A stretch of 64,000 bases of DNA from Isoptericola jiangsuensis (GTDB taxonomy: Bacteria > Actinomycetota > Actinomycetes > Actinomycetales > Cellulomonadaceae): contig NZ_PDJJ01000001.1 of NCBI RefSeq assembly GCF_002563715.1, forward strand, positions 3,286,001 to 3,350,000. The letters are read 5' to 3'. The position numbers and the translations under genes were made by a program. Shown here piece after piece: positions 51,754 to 60,994 of the stretch. Under the pieces are notes generated by a model that was not told where the DNA came from, searched no databases, and saw only the letters and a list, made by a program, of their open reading frames with translations. The stretch's first letter is position 1, and each line of letters begins with the position of its first letter.

Positions 51754-52254
51754 ATGACCGACGAGAACCTGACCGCCGACGACGCGCCCGCAGCCGTGAC
51801 CCCGAGCCCGACGGACCCGCTGTGGGTGGAGCGCACCGGGACCCGCACGTACCGGGGGTACACGGCCCGCGGCGCCACCGTGGAGATCGGCCCGGCGTCC
51901 GCGGGCGCGGTGTTCACGCCCGGGGAGCTCCTGAAGATCGCGCTGGCGGCGTGCGCGGGCATGTCGAGCGACACGAAGTTCTCGCGGGTGCTGGGTGACG
52001 ACTACGCGGTGACGATCCGCGTCGAGGACCCGAAGGACATGGAGCAGGACCTGTACCCGGTGCTGTCGGAGAAGTTCGAGATCGACCTGTCGGGCCTGGA
52101 CGAGCAGAGCCGCAACAAGACGCTCCTGCTGGCGCAGCGGTCGATCGACCGGGTGTGCACGGTGGGCCGCACCCTCAAGGCGGGCGCGCTGGTGCCCCCG
52201 GCAACGTTCGAGCAGCCGGCCGGGGACGCCCCCGGCGCCGGGTCCGGGGACTGA
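51754..52254 (+). CDS. OsmC family peroxiredoxin-like protein
   Basis: A 166-residue protein. An acidic leader of about 20 residues precedes the OsmC/Ohr fold, with ARGATVEIGP, FTPGELLKIALAACAGMSS (first reactive Cys) and QRSIDRVCTVGRTL (second Cys). The family reduces organic hydroperoxides with these two cysteines. It is followed after 7 bp by an SRPBCC gene, and both are probably co-transcribed. Confidence 0.88.
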   Translation: MTDENLTADDAPAAVTPSPTDPLWVERTGTRTYRGYTARGATVEIGPASAGAVFTPGELLKIALAACAGMSSDTKFSRVLGDDYAVTIRVEDPKDMEQDLYPVLSEKFEIDLSGLDEQSRNKTLLLAQRSIDRVCTVGRTLKAGALVPPATFEQPAGDAPGAGSGD

Positions 52255-52261
52255 GGCTCCG

Positions 52262-52738
52262 ATGACGTCGGCCCCGTACCGCGTGGAGGCGTCCCGCCTG
52301 GTGGCGGCGGACGCCGCGACGGCGTTCGCGTGCGTGGCGGACCCGCGCACGCACCCGCGGTGGATCCCGCAGACGGTGATCGCGAGCGCGCACGAGGCGG
52401 CGCCGGGCGTGGGCGAGCGGTTCACGATGGTGACGGGTCCGTTCGCGCGACGGTCGGGCCGGGGCTTCCCTGACCGGATGACGGTGACCGCGCTGGACGC
52501 GCCGTCGGGGCCGGACGGGGTGGGCCGCACCCGGGTGCGCAAGGACGGCCCGTTCCTGCGGGGCGACGCGGGGTTCGACGTCGTCCCCGTGGACGCGGGG
52601 CGCTGCCGGGTCGTGTGGTGGGAGGAGGCGTACCTGGCGGGGCCGTGGCCGCGGCGCGTCAACGCGAGGGCGGTGGGCGTGGTCCTGCGGGTCCTGCTGC
52701 ACGTGTCGTTGCGCCGCCTGGCCCGCGACCTGGCCTGA
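52262..52738 (+). CDS. SRPBCC family (START-like) protein
   Basis: A 158-residue protein with a polyketide-cyclase/START-like fold: YRVEASRLVAADAATAFACVADPRTHPRWIP at the front, then alternating strands (GERFTMVTGPF, VTALDAPSG, GFDVVPVDAGRCRVVWWEEA) and a C-terminal helix. Members bind hydrophobic ligands; the ligand is unknown. Confidence 0.8.
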   Translation: MTSAPYRVEASRLVAADAATAFACVADPRTHPRWIPQTVIASAHEAAPGVGERFTMVTGPFARRSGRGFPDRMTVTALDAPSGPDGVGRTRVRKDGPFLRGDAGFDVVPVDAGRCRVVWWEEAYLAGPWPRRVNARAVGVVLRVLLHVSLRRLARDLA

Positions 52739-52827
52739 CGCGCCGGCGCCGGGCGGCGCGCCCCTGGCGGCCGGCAAGGCGCTCGCGGTCCGGTGGCCGC
52801 GTGGGACCCGCCGGGTAGGGTCGCGGC

Positions 52828-53607
52828 ATGAGGCATCCTCGCGACGACCGCGGCCCGGACACCCCGGCGCCCGGCTCGGACGCGGTCCAGGACTCCGGCC
52901 AGGAGGTCGAGTCCTGGACCCGGTACCGACCGACGCCGCTGCTGGACGCGCTGCTCGACAAGGCGGTGACGATCCCGTCGGCCGCGATCCACAAGCACGT
53001 CGACGCCCTGCGCCGCCGCAACCCGGAGGCGGGTCCGGCGCGGATCATCGAGATCCTGGAGAAGGAGTACCTGACGCTCGTCTCGACGACGGGCGGCGCG
53101 GTCGGTGCGGCGGCGGCGGCCCCCGCGGTCGGCACGACAGCCGCCGCGGTCCTCACGACGAGCGACGTCGCGACGTTCTTCGCGTCGTCGGCGGCGTTCT
53201 CCCTGGCGGTCGCGGACGTCCACGGCATCGAGATCGACGACGTCGGACGGCGCCGCGCCCTGCTGCTCGTGTCGGTGCTCGGTGACTCGGGCGCCCGGGA
53301 CGTGGAGCGTGCGGCGGCCGGGTCGCAGGTCGCGTGGGGCAAGGTGCTGCTGACCTCGATGCCGCAGTCGAGCATCCGGCGCGTGAACAAGGTGCTGGCG
53401 CACAAGTTCCTGCGCAAGTACGCCGCGAAGTACGGCACCCTCGCGCTGGGCCGCATGGTCCCGTTCGGCGTCGGGGCGGTGATCGGGTTCGCGGGCGGCC
53501 GGGCGCTGGGGCACGGCGTCGTCGGTCAGTCGCGCAAGGCGTTCGGGCCGCCGCCGGACCACTTCCCCTGGGTGGTGGAGCAGCGGCGGCAAGCCGTCGA
53601 GGGCTGA
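52828..53607 (+). CDS. Membrane-associated hypothetical protein, EcsC-like
   Basis: A 259-residue protein. After a disordered leader comes DALLDKAVTIPSAAIHKHVDALRRRNP, then an Ala-rich membrane-like stretch (AVGAAAAAPAVGTTAAAVLT) and HGIEIDDVGRRRALLLVSVLGD. Near the C-terminus KFLRKYAAKYGTLALGRMVPFGVGAVIGFAGGRALG is a second hydrophobic region. The layout resembles EcsC-family proteins, whose function is unknown. Monocistronic. Confidence 0.65.
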   Translation: MRHPRDDRGPDTPAPGSDAVQDSGQEVESWTRYRPTPLLDALLDKAVTIPSAAIHKHVDALRRRNPEAGPARIIEILEKEYLTLVSTTGGAVGAAAAAPAVGTTAAAVLTTSDVATFFASSAAFSLAVADVHGIEIDDVGRRRALLLVSVLGDSGARDVERAAAGSQVAWGKVLLTSMPQSSIRRVNKVLAHKFLRKYAAKYGTLALGRMVPFGVGAVIGFAGGRALGHGVVGQSRKAFGPPPDHFPWVVEQRRQAVEG

Positions 53608-53688
53608 GGTTCCCGCACGCCGGGACGGGCCGTCCCTGTGCGTGACCGACGACGACGACGCCCGGGCGGGGCGCGTAGTCTCGGGGGC

Positions 53689-54975
53689 GTGAGCACCTCA
53701 CCCGTGACCGATGCCGCCGTCGACCCCGCTCTCGCCGCCCGTCTGCCGAAGCTGCGCGAGCTCTACTCCGCCCTGCAGGATCGCGGCCTGAGCCTGGACC
53801 TGACGCGGGGCAAGCCGTCCGCCGAGCAGCTCGACCTGTCGGAGTCGCTGCTGGCCCTGCCGGGAGAGGGCGTGCACACGGCCGGCGGCACGGACGTCCG
53901 CAACTACGGCGGGCTCGACGGTCTGCCGCAGCTGCGGGAGATCTTCGCGGAGCTGCTCGGCGTGCCCACCGCGCAGCTCCTGGCGCAGGACAACGCGTCG
54001 CTGCGCCTCATGTGGGACACCCTCGTGCAGGCGCTGCTGTTCGGCGTGCCGGGCGGCGAGGGTCCGTGGTCCCAGCAGGGGCCGATCACGTTCGTCTGCC
54101 CGGTGCCGGGCTACGACCGGCACTTCGCGATCTGCGAGGAGCTGGGCATCCGCATGGTGACGGTCCCGATGACGCCGGACGGCCCGGACGTCGAGGCCGT
54201 CGCCGCGCTGGTCGCGGACGACCCGTCGGTCAAGGGCCTGTGGGTGGTGCCGACGTACGCGAACCCGGACGGCTCGGTCGTGTCCGAGGACGTGGCGCGC
54301 CGCCTGGTGTCGATGCCGACCGCCGCGCCTGACTTCCGCATCTTCTGGGACAACGCGTACGCGGTGCACCACCTGACGCAGCACGAGACGACGTCGGCGA
54401 ACGCGATCGAGCTGGCCGCCGAGGCCGGCAACCCGGACCGGGTGGTCATGTTCGCCTCGACGTCGAAGATCACGTTCGCGGGGGCGGGCGTGTCGTTCCT
54501 CGCGTCGTCGCCGGGCAACATCGCCTGGTTCAAGCAGCACCTGTCGTTCCGCTCGATCGGCCCGGACAAGGTCAACCAGCTCCGCCACGCGCTGTTCTTC
54601 GGTGACGCGGCGGGCGTGCGCGCCCACATGGCGAAGCACCGGGAGATCCTCGCGCCGAAGTTCGCGGCGGTCACCCGCATCCTGGGCGAGCGGCTCGGGG
54701 ACGCGGGCGTGGCCACGTGGACGGACCCGCAGGGCGGCTACTTCGTGTCGGTCGACGTCGTGCCGGGCACCGCGGCTCGCGTGGTCGAGCTCGCGAAGGC
54801 GGCCGGCATCGCCCTGACCCCGGCCGGCGCCACCTTCCCGTACGGCCAGGACCCGGCGGACCGCAACATCCGGCTCGCGCCGTCGATGCCGCCGCTGGCG
54901 GAGGTCGAGACCGCGATGGACGGCGTGGCCACCTGCATCCTGCTCGCCGCGGCGGAGGTCGCCGCGGCGGCCTGA
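53689..54975 (+). CDS. Class Ic aspartate aminotransferase-like PLP enzyme
   Basis: A 428-residue fold-type I aminotransferase. LDLTRGKPSAEQLDLSE, NYGGLDGLPQLREIFAELLG, FVCPVPGYDRHFAICEELGI and WVVPTYANPDGSV are characteristic of the Ic aspartate aminotransferase group. The PLP lysine is in FASTSKITFAGAG, and the cofactor Asp and Tyr are in IFWDNAYAVHH. It transfers the aspartate amino group to 2-oxoglutarate. GTG start at 53689. Confidence 0.92.
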   Translation: MSTSPVTDAAVDPALAARLPKLRELYSALQDRGLSLDLTRGKPSAEQLDLSESLLALPGEGVHTAGGTDVRNYGGLDGLPQLREIFAELLGVPTAQLLAQDNASLRLMWDTLVQALLFGVPGGEGPWSQQGPITFVCPVPGYDRHFAICEELGIRMVTVPMTPDGPDVEAVAALVADDPSVKGLWVVPTYANPDGSVVSEDVARRLVSMPTAAPDFRIFWDNAYAVHHLTQHETTSANAIELAAEAGNPDRVVMFASTSKITFAGAGVSFLASSPGNIAWFKQHLSFRSIGPDKVNQLRHALFFGDAAGVRAHMAKHREILAPKFAAVTRILGERLGDAGVATWTDPQGGYFVSVDVVPGTAARVVELAKAAGIALTPAGATFPYGQDPADRNIRLAPSMPPLAEVETAMDGVATCILLAAAEVAAAA

Positions 54976-54992
54976 CGGCCGTCTCACGACGA

Positions 54993-55027
54993 CGAAGGGC
55001 GGCTCCCCGGTGGGGAGCCGCCCTTCG
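54993..55027. terminator. Bidirectional terminator, aminotransferase / ehuA
   Basis: A perfect 16-bp stem (CGAAGGGCGGCTCCCC and its complement) with a GGT loop lies between convergent stops. Confidence 0.85.
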
Positions 55028-55081
55028 CGTGTTCCTCGGCGCCCCCGAGCGTGGTGGGCGACCGAGGAGCGAGGACCGAGG

Positions 55082-55867
55082 TCAGTGCAGCACGGCCTTG
55101 AGGAACTCCTGGGTCCGCTCGTGGGTCGGGCTGGTGAACATCGTCTCGGGGTCGGCCTCCTCGACGATCTGGCCCTGGTCGAACATGAGGACGCGGTCCG
55201 ACACCTCGCGGGCGAACTGCATCTCGTGCGTGACCAGCAGCATCGTGATGTCCGTGGTGTCGGCGATCTCCTTGAGGACACCGAGGACGTCCGCGACGAT
55301 CTCCGGGTCGAGCGCGGAGGTCACCTCGTCGAGCAGCAGGATCTCCGGGTCCATCGCCAGCGCGCGGGCGATCGCCACGCGCTGCTGCTGGCCGCCGGAG
55401 AGCTGGTTGGTGCGGAAGTCCCGCTTGTCGGTCATCCCGACCTTCTCCAGCAGGCGCTCGGCGTCGGCGACCGCCTCGTCCTTGGACTTGCGCAGGACGT
55501 GCACGGGCGACTCGATGATGTTCTCCAGCACGGTCATGTTGGGGAACAGGTTGAACTGCTGGAACACCATGCCGACGCGGTTGCGCACGACGCGGCGGCG
55601 CTTCTCGGGGATGGCCACCCACTTGTCGCCCTTGTACTCGTGCGTGTACGGGTCGCCGTCGATGAGGATGGTGCCGCCGCTGAGCTCCTCCAGGGTCATG
55701 AGGAGCCGCAGGATGGTCGTCTTCCCCGAGCCGGACGGCCCGATGAGGGTGACGCGCTGCCCCTGCGGGACGCTGAAGTTCAGCCCGTCGAGGACGGTGT
55801 TGTCGCCGAACTTCTTGACGACGTCCCGGAACTCGATGGCGGGGACGTCGGTCGCGGTGGTGGTCAT
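55082..55867 (-). CDS. ehuA: Ectoine/hydroxyectoine-type ABC transporter ATP-binding protein
   Basis: A 261-residue polar-amino-acid-type ABC ATPase: Walker A GPSGSGKTT near residue 37, Q-loop MVFQQFNLFPNMTVLEN, signature LSGGQQQR, Walker B ILLLDEVTSALDPE and switch VTHEM. The ATG at 55867 has GGGAG upstream; a TTG at 55903 could extend it. It is last in the order ehuBCDA. The name rests on the binding protein and the gene order. Confidence 0.86.
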   Translation of the reverse strand: MTTTATDVPAIEFRDVVKKFGDNTVLDGLNFSVPQGQRVTLIGPSGSGKTTILRLLMTLEELSGGTILIDGDPYTHEYKGDKWVAIPEKRRRVVRNRVGMVFQQFNLFPNMTVLENIIESPVHVLRKSKDEAVADAERLLEKVGMTDKRDFRTNQLSGGQQQRVAIARALAMDPEILLLDEVTSALDPEIVADVLGVLKEIADTTDITMLLVTHEMQFAREVSDRVLMFDQGQIVEEADPETMFTSPTHERTQEFLKAVLH

Positions 55868-55895
55868 GGTCGGGCTCCCGGTGGCGGGGTTCTGG

Positions 55896-56543
55896 TCAGG
55901 CAAGGCGGACCTCCATACGTCGGACGAGCAGCGACGTCGGGTAGCTGATGAGGAGGAACAGCAGGCCCACCATGGTCAGCGGCTCGATGTACGAGAACGT
56001 GTTGGCGCCGTAGCTCTGCGCCTGCGTGTACATCTCGACGATGCCGATCGCGAAGAGGAACGGCGTCTCCTTGAACATGGAGATCGCGTAGTTGCCCAGG
56101 CCGGGCAGGGTGTTGCGGACGGCCTGCGGCAGGATGACGGCGCGCCACGTGCGGGCCCGGGTCATGTTCAGCGCGGTCGCGGCCTCCCACTGCCCCGGTG
56201 GCACCGCCTCGATGCCGGCCCGGTAGACCTCCGACATGTAGGTGGCGTAGTGGACGCCGAGGACGACGAACCCGATGACGAGCGCCGGGACCTGCGGCGG
56301 GGACAGCAGGTAGACGAACACGAGCTGCACGAGCAGCGGTGTCATGCGCACGAAGTCGACGACGAGGCGCAGCGGCACCTTGACCCACGGGCTCGGCGTG
56401 CGCATCGCGAGGGCGATGAAGAGCCCGAGGACGGACGCGATGACCATGCCCACGACGGTGGCCTGGATCGTGACGACCAGTCCGTCGAGGAGGTCGGGCA
56501 GGACGTCCCAGGCGCGCTCCCAGTTCCACAGGGTGTCGTTCAT
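55896..56543 (-). CDS. ehuD: Ectoine-type ABC transporter permease D
   Basis: A 215-residue His/Glu/Gln/Arg-opine-family permease with five to six helices. GLVVTIQATVVGMVIASVLGL at the front and the EAA loop GIEAVPPGQWEAATALNMTRARTWRAVILPQA are typical. FLFAIGIVEMYTQAQSYGANTF is a segment common in EhuD. The start overlaps the ehuC stop by 4 bp. Confidence 0.86.
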   Translation of the reverse strand: MNDTLWNWERAWDVLPDLLDGLVVTIQATVVGMVIASVLGLFIALAMRTPSPWVKVPLRLVVDFVRMTPLLVQLVFVYLLSPPQVPALVIGFVVLGVHYATYMSEVYRAGIEAVPPGQWEAATALNMTRARTWRAVILPQAVRNTLPGLGNYAISMFKETPFLFAIGIVEMYTQAQSYGANTFSYIEPLTMVGLLFLLISYPTSLLVRRMEVRLA

Positions 56544-57295
56544 CGCGCACCTCCCGTCGGCGCGGGCACCTGGGATGTGGCGAGCGCCTTGTCAGGGCTG
56601 ATCCCGAGGGTCTCGCGCAGCGTCGGCCGCGTCCCGCGGCCGAGCCGGCGCTTGGCCCGCTCCTCGAGCAGGTTCATGCCCCAGGTCAGCAGGTAGGCGA
56701 TGACGAAGTAGACGACGAGGCCCGCGCCGTAGCTGAACAGGGTGTCGCTGGTGGCCTTGCGCAGCTCGACGGTCCAGAAGTTCACGTCGTGCAGGGTGAT
56801 GTAGTAGGCCAGGGCCGACCCCTTGACGAGCTGGATGAGCAGGTTGGCGAGCAGCGGGATCATCAGCGCCCAGGCCTGGGGGAAGATGACCCGCCGCACC
56901 TTGTGGAACCAGCTCATGTTGAGCGCGGTGCAGGCCTCCCACTGGCCCTGCGGCACGGAGGCGATGGACCCGCGCACGACCTCCGACGCGTACGCGCCGT
57001 AGTTGAGGCCGAGCGCGACGACCGCGACGGCGAGCGCCTCCATCTTGAAGCCGAAGACGGGCAGCACGTAGAAGATCCAGAAGATCTGGACCACGAGCGA
57101 CGTGCCGCGGAAGAACTCGACCACGATGCGGGACGGCCCGCGCACCCAGAGGGACCGGGTGCGGGAGCCGAACCCGAGGACGACGGCGACGAGCAGCGCG
57201 AGGAGCGCGCCGCCGACCGTCATCTGCAGTGTGACGAGAATGCTGCTGCCGAGGTCGGGCAGCCTCTCGACCAGCTCCTGGATGTCACCGGACAT
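56540..57295 (-). CDS. ehuC: Ectoine-type ABC transporter permease C
   Basis: A 251-residue permease paired with EhuD. SILVTLQMTVGGALLALLVAVVLG, FRGTSLVVQIFWIFYVLP and the EAA loop ASVPQGQWEACTALNMSW match the family. A C-terminal basic tail (EERAKRRLGRGTR) is cytoplasmic. The ATG at 57295 lies 5 bp after the ehuB stop. Confidence 0.86.
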   Translation of the reverse strand: MSGDIQELVERLPDLGSSILVTLQMTVGGALLALLVAVVLGFGSRTRSLWVRGPSRIVVEFFRGTSLVVQIFWIFYVLPVFGFKMEALAVAVVALGLNYGAYASEVVRGSIASVPQGQWEACTALNMSWFHKVRRVIFPQAWALMIPLLANLLIQLVKGSALAYYITLHDVNFWTVELRKATSDTLFSYGAGLVVYFVIAYLLTWGMNLLEERAKRRLGRGTRPTLRETLGISPDKALATSQVPAPTGGAR

Positions 57296-57300
57296 GGGGG

Positions 57301-58236
57301 TCAGTAGTCCATCCCCAGCTCGTCGGCCAGGTCGGAGAGGTCCTGGTCGGGGTCGCAGAGCGCCTCGGCGGTCAGGCCCTCGGGCGGCATCTCGGCGGTG
57401 CTGAAGCCGAACGGCTCCATGATCTCGAGCCAGGCGGCCTCGTCGCCGACGATCGTGGCGAGCTGCTCGTTGTAGGCGTCGAGGAGCTCGGTGTCGCCCT
57501 GGCGGAACACCTCGGCGCCGGCACCGATCTGCGGCTCGCCGTTGATGGTGGCGATGAACGCGTCGGTGGCCTCGACGGGCGCGTCGGTCTCCTCGGCGAG
57601 GGCGCGCAGGGAGATGCCGGTCAGGGCGTAGGCGTCGGCGCGGCCGGTGGTGACGGCGTCGAGGCCGGCCTGGCGGTCGGGGACCTCCATGGCGTCGACG
57701 TCGGTGTCCTCGGCGTAGCCGGCCTCGATGGCGCCCTGGGTGACGGCGACCTTGACGTCGCCGCCCTCGACGGACTGCCAGTCGGTGAGGCCCTGGGGGT
57801 TGCCCTCGGGGACGAGGAACGCCGTGGTGTACATGATGGTGGGCTCGGCGAACGCGGCCTGCTCGCACCGCTCGGGGAGGATCGACATGCCGGCGCTGAC
57901 GGCGTCGAACCGGTCGGCCTGGACGCCGGGGATGAGGGCGTTCCACTCGACCTGGGTGCCGGAGACGGTGTCGATGCCGAGCTCGCCGTAGATGGCGCGG
58001 CCGAGCTCGACGGTGGCGCCGGTGAGCTCGCCGCCGTCCTCGTAGGAGTAGGGGACCTCGCCGAAGAAGCCGACGTTGATCTCGCCGGCGTCCTGGAGCT
58101 GGGCGAGCGTGGACTCGCCGCCCTCGGGGGCGCCGTTCTCGTCGACGGCGGTGCAGGCGGTGAGCGCGGTGAGCGCGAGGATCGAGCCGGTCGCGACGGC
58201 GGTGCGACGGCGGTTCGTGGTCCGGGTGGACGGCAC
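57301..58236 (-). CDS. ehuB: Ectoine/hydroxyectoine-type ABC transporter binding lipoprotein
   Basis: A 311-residue lipoprotein and first gene of the operon. The signal ends in LTALTAC. The mature protein shows GEINVGFFGEVPYSYEDGG, ALIPGVQADRFDAVSAGMSI, LPERCEQAAFAEPTIMYTTA and GRADAYALTGISLRALA, a pattern I associate with EhuB. It would bring in ectoines as osmoprotectants or carbon and nitrogen sources. GTG start with GGAAGGAG upstream. Other amino acid ligands cannot be excluded without modelling. Confidence 0.82.
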   Translation of the reverse strand: MPSTRTTNRRRTAVATGSILALTALTACTAVDENGAPEGGESTLAQLQDAGEINVGFFGEVPYSYEDGGELTGATVELGRAIYGELGIDTVSGTQVEWNALIPGVQADRFDAVSAGMSILPERCEQAAFAEPTIMYTTAFLVPEGNPQGLTDWQSVEGGDVKVAVTQGAIEAGYAEDTDVDAMEVPDRQAGLDAVTTGRADAYALTGISLRALAEETDAPVEATDAFIATINGEPQIGAGAEVFRQGDTELLDAYNEQLATIVGDEAAWLEIMEPFGFSTAEMPPEGLTAEALCDPDQDLSDLADELGMDY

Positions 58237-58344
58237 GGGGGTCTCCTTCCGTGGCCCGCCGGGCGTCCGGCGGGCTGGGTGTGCGGACGGTCCGACACGG
58301 TAACGAGATTCTGACGATCCGACAATCCGTGTGTCTGTGTGTTT

Positions 58345-58358
58345 GATTGTCTACAATC
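58345..58358. promoter_or_regulatory. GntR/FadR-type operator in the ehuB-gntR intergenic region
   Basis: GATTGT-CT-ACAATC is a 6-bp-arm dyad in a markedly AT-rich region. Its TTGTnnACAA centre is the usual FadR-subfamily half-site arrangement. It lies between the divergent ehuB and gntR genes and probably controls both. Confidence 0.65.
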
Positions 58359-58474
58359 GTCTGCGACGGCGTGAGACACCGGCCTGACGCGGGAGAATGC
58401 AGGGGTGCGGGTCGGCCCGCGCGCCACCGACGCACCCCACGATCGTTGTCAGGTCGTGACCTGGAAGGAGCCCC

Positions 58475-59230
58475 ATGCCCACGACGCCCCGTCCGCCGCT
58501 CGGTGGCGCGCCGGCACTGTCGCCGGTGACCCGACCCTCGACGGTCGACCTCATCACCCGGGAGCTGCGCAACGCGATCTACTCCGGCGCGCTGCGCGTC
58601 GGCAGCCCGATCCGCGAGGTCGAGATGGCGGGCCAGCTCGGCGTGAGCCGGGGCCCGTTCCGCGAGGCCGCCCAGCGGCTCGTCGCCGAGGGGCTCGTCG
58701 TCGCCACCCCGGGGCGCGGGCTCTCGGTGCGCACCCTCGGCACCGACCGCGTCCGCCCGCTCTACGCGGCCCGCACCACGGTGGAGGTCGCGGCCGGGCG
58801 GCTCGCCGTCGCGCAGGCCACCGACGCGCAGGTGGCCGAGGTCCGCGCGGCCCACGACGCCCTCGTCGAGGCCGACGCCACGCAGGACGCCCTGCGGGTG
58901 GGCGACGCCGACCTCAACGTGCACTGGACGCTGGTCGCGGCGAGCGGCAACCCGTGGCTGATGCGCTGGATGACGACCCTCATCGTCGAGGTCCGCATCG
59001 CCAGCTTCACCGTCGCGGAGGAGTACGCGGTCCGCAAGGACGCCGCCCACTCGCACACCCCGCTCGTCGAGCGCCTCGAGGCGCGGGACGCCGACGGCCT
59101 GGAGGCCGCGATCCGCGCGAACCTGGAGGCGGCGGTGACGCGCCTGCTCGCCCCCGAGGCCGCGGACGTCGAGACGCTGGAGGAGCCGCTGCCGCTGCCC
59201 GCGCCGCGGCTGGACCCGCTCGACCTCTGA
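58475..59230 (+). CDS. GntR family regulator, FadR subfamily
   Basis: A 251-residue regulator. The winged HTH (about residues 25-90) reads LITRELRNAIYSGALRVGSPIREVEMAGQ, then LGVSRGPFREAAQRLVAEGLV. The C-terminal FCD domain is all-helical with the metal-site residues in DADLNVHWTLVAASGN and AAHSHTPLVERLEARD. It is divergent from ehuBCDA and likely senses ectoine-derived metabolites or a related ligand. ATG with GGAAGGAG upstream. Confidence 0.9.
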   Translation: MPTTPRPPLGGAPALSPVTRPSTVDLITRELRNAIYSGALRVGSPIREVEMAGQLGVSRGPFREAAQRLVAEGLVVATPGRGLSVRTLGTDRVRPLYAARTTVEVAAGRLAVAQATDAQVAEVRAAHDALVEADATQDALRVGDADLNVHWTLVAASGNPWLMRWMTTLIVEVRIASFTVAEEYAVRKDAAHSHTPLVERLEARDADGLEAAIRANLEAAVTRLLAPEAADVETLEEPLPLPAPRLDPLDL

Positions 59231-59370
59231 CCGCTACCGGGCCGCCCTCCCCCGGCCCTCCCGCTCGTCGCGACCCTCCGGACCGCCGGTTTCACCCGGC
59301 GGGACGCCGTGCGGGAGCGCGCGGCGGGAAACGTCGTGATGCGGACCTTGCTACAGTTCCGCACGGCGGT

Positions 59371-59383
59371 GTAACCGGTTTCC
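59371..59383. promoter_or_regulatory. LacI-type operator candidate (site D) before GH43
   Basis: GTAACCGGTTTCC matches sites A-C. It lies 39 bp before the GH43 start and so could control both GH43 and the coupled LacI-DUF6807 gene, a typical autoregulatory arrangement. Confidence 0.7.
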
Positions 59384-59422
59384 CCGTGCCGCCCGAAGTC
59401 CCGACGACGTGACGGAAGGCCC

Positions 59423-60994
59423 ATGACCTCGTACCCCAACCCGATACTCGACGCCGACTGGCCGGACCCCGACGCGATCCGCGTCGGCGAGGACTACTGG
59501 CTGATCGCGTCGAGCTTCCACCGGGCCCCCGGCCTCCCCGTGCTGCACTCGCGCGACCTCGTGGCCTGGGAGCACGTCGCAAACGCCCTGCCCGCGCTCC
59601 CGCCCGCCGCGCACTACGCGCTCCCCCGTCACGGCTCCGGCGTGTGGGCGCCCAGCCTGCGCCACCACGACGGCCGGTTCTGGATCGTCTACCCCGACCC
59701 CGACCACGGCATCTTCGTGCTCACCGCCACCGACCCGCGCGGCCCCTGGTCCGAGCCGTGGTGCCTGCTGCCCGGTCGCGGCCTCATCGACCCGTGCCCC
59801 CTGTGGGACGACGACGGCCGCGCGTACCTCGTGCACGGCTGGGCGAAGAGCCGCGCCGGCGTGAAGAACCGGCTCACCGTCGTCGAGGTCGACGCGGGGC
59901 TGCGAGGCGTCGTCGGCCCGGCCCGCACCGTCGTCGACGGCGACGCGCTCGACGGGTTCGGCACGCTCGAGGGCCCCAAGCTGTACCGCCGCGACGGCTG
60001 GTACTGGATCTTCGCGCCGGCCGGCGGCGTCGCGACGGGCTGGCAGACGGTGTTCCGCTCCCGCAGCGTGTGGGGTCCGTACGAGCACCGGGTGGTGCTG
60101 GAGCAGGGCACCACGGACGTCAACGGGCCGCACCAGGGCGCCTGGGTCGACACCCCGGACGGCACCGACTGGTTCCTCCACTTCCAGGACCGGGGCCGGT
60201 TCGGCCGGGTCGTGCACCTGCAGCCGATGCGCTGGGACGACGACGGCTGGCCGCGCCTCGGCGTGCCGCTGGAGGGCGGGCCGGGCGACGCCACCAGTGC
60301 CTCGCCGGCCGGCCGCGGCCAGCCCGTCGCGATGCACCCGACCCCGACGGGCGACGGTGAGCACGCCGAGCCGGCGCGGACCGACCTGTTCGCCGTCCCG
60401 GGGCTCGCGCCCCGGTGGCACTGGCAGGCGAACCCGGTGCCCACCTGGGCCGACGCCCCCGGGGACGGCACCCTCCGCCTGGCCGCGCAGCCGTCGCCGC
60501 TGGGCGACCTGCGGGCGCAGGGCGCCGTGCTGTGCCAGCAGCTGCCCGGCCGGCCGAGCACCTGGACCACCACCGTCACGCTGACGGGCGGCACGGTCGG
60601 CACCCGCGCGGGCCTCGTCGTGCTGGGCCGCGAGTACGCGTGGCTCGGCCTGGAGCGCACGGACGAGGGCGCCGCCGTCGTGCAGCGCGCGGGGACCTCC
60701 GACGCCGGCGAGACGACGGTCGCGCGGCACGACGTCACCGCGGACGCCGTCGAGCTGCGCGCGGCCGTCGACGCCGACGGCGCGGTCACGTGGTCGTGGC
60801 GGGCGGACCCGGCGGGCGTCTGGCACGACACGACCCCCGAGGCCGGAACCGACGCCTGGCAGGCCGTCGCCGGGCACTGGGTCGGTGCGGAGGTCGGGCT
60901 GTTCGCCTGCGCCCCGGCCGGCGTGCCCGCCGCCCCCGACGACGGCGCCACCTTCGGCCCGGTGCACGTCACCGTGGCCGGGAAGGACGCCTGA
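59423..60994 (+). CDS. GH43 beta-xylosidase/arabinofuranosidase-type enzyme
   Basis: A 523-residue enzyme. The five-bladed propeller (about 1-310) has the base Asp in ADWPDPDAIRVGEDYWL, the pKa-modulating Asp in RGLIDPCPLWDDDG and the acid Glu in LEGPKLYRRDGWYW. A C-terminal concanavalin-like beta-sandwich (about 330-523) includes PRWHWQANPVP and TRAGLVVLGREYAWLGLER, as in GH43 beta-xylosidases. No signal peptide, so it acts on imported oligosaccharides. Its stop overlaps the next start (TGATG). Confidence 0.93.
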   Translation: MTSYPNPILDADWPDPDAIRVGEDYWLIASSFHRAPGLPVLHSRDLVAWEHVANALPALPPAAHYALPRHGSGVWAPSLRHHDGRFWIVYPDPDHGIFVLTATDPRGPWSEPWCLLPGRGLIDPCPLWDDDGRAYLVHGWAKSRAGVKNRLTVVEVDAGLRGVVGPARTVVDGDALDGFGTLEGPKLYRRDGWYWIFAPAGGVATGWQTVFRSRSVWGPYEHRVVLEQGTTDVNGPHQGAWVDTPDGTDWFLHFQDRGRFGRVVHLQPMRWDDDGWPRLGVPLEGGPGDATSASPAGRGQPVAMHPTPTGDGEHAEPARTDLFAVPGLAPRWHWQANPVPTWADAPGDGTLRLAAQPSPLGDLRAQGAVLCQQLPGRPSTWTTTVTLTGGTVGTRAGLVVLGREYAWLGLERTDEGAAVVQRAGTSDAGETTVARHDVTADAVELRAAVDADGAVTWSWRADPAGVWHDTTPEAGTDAWQAVAGHWVGAEVGLFACAPAGVPAAPDDGATFGPVHVTVAGKDA

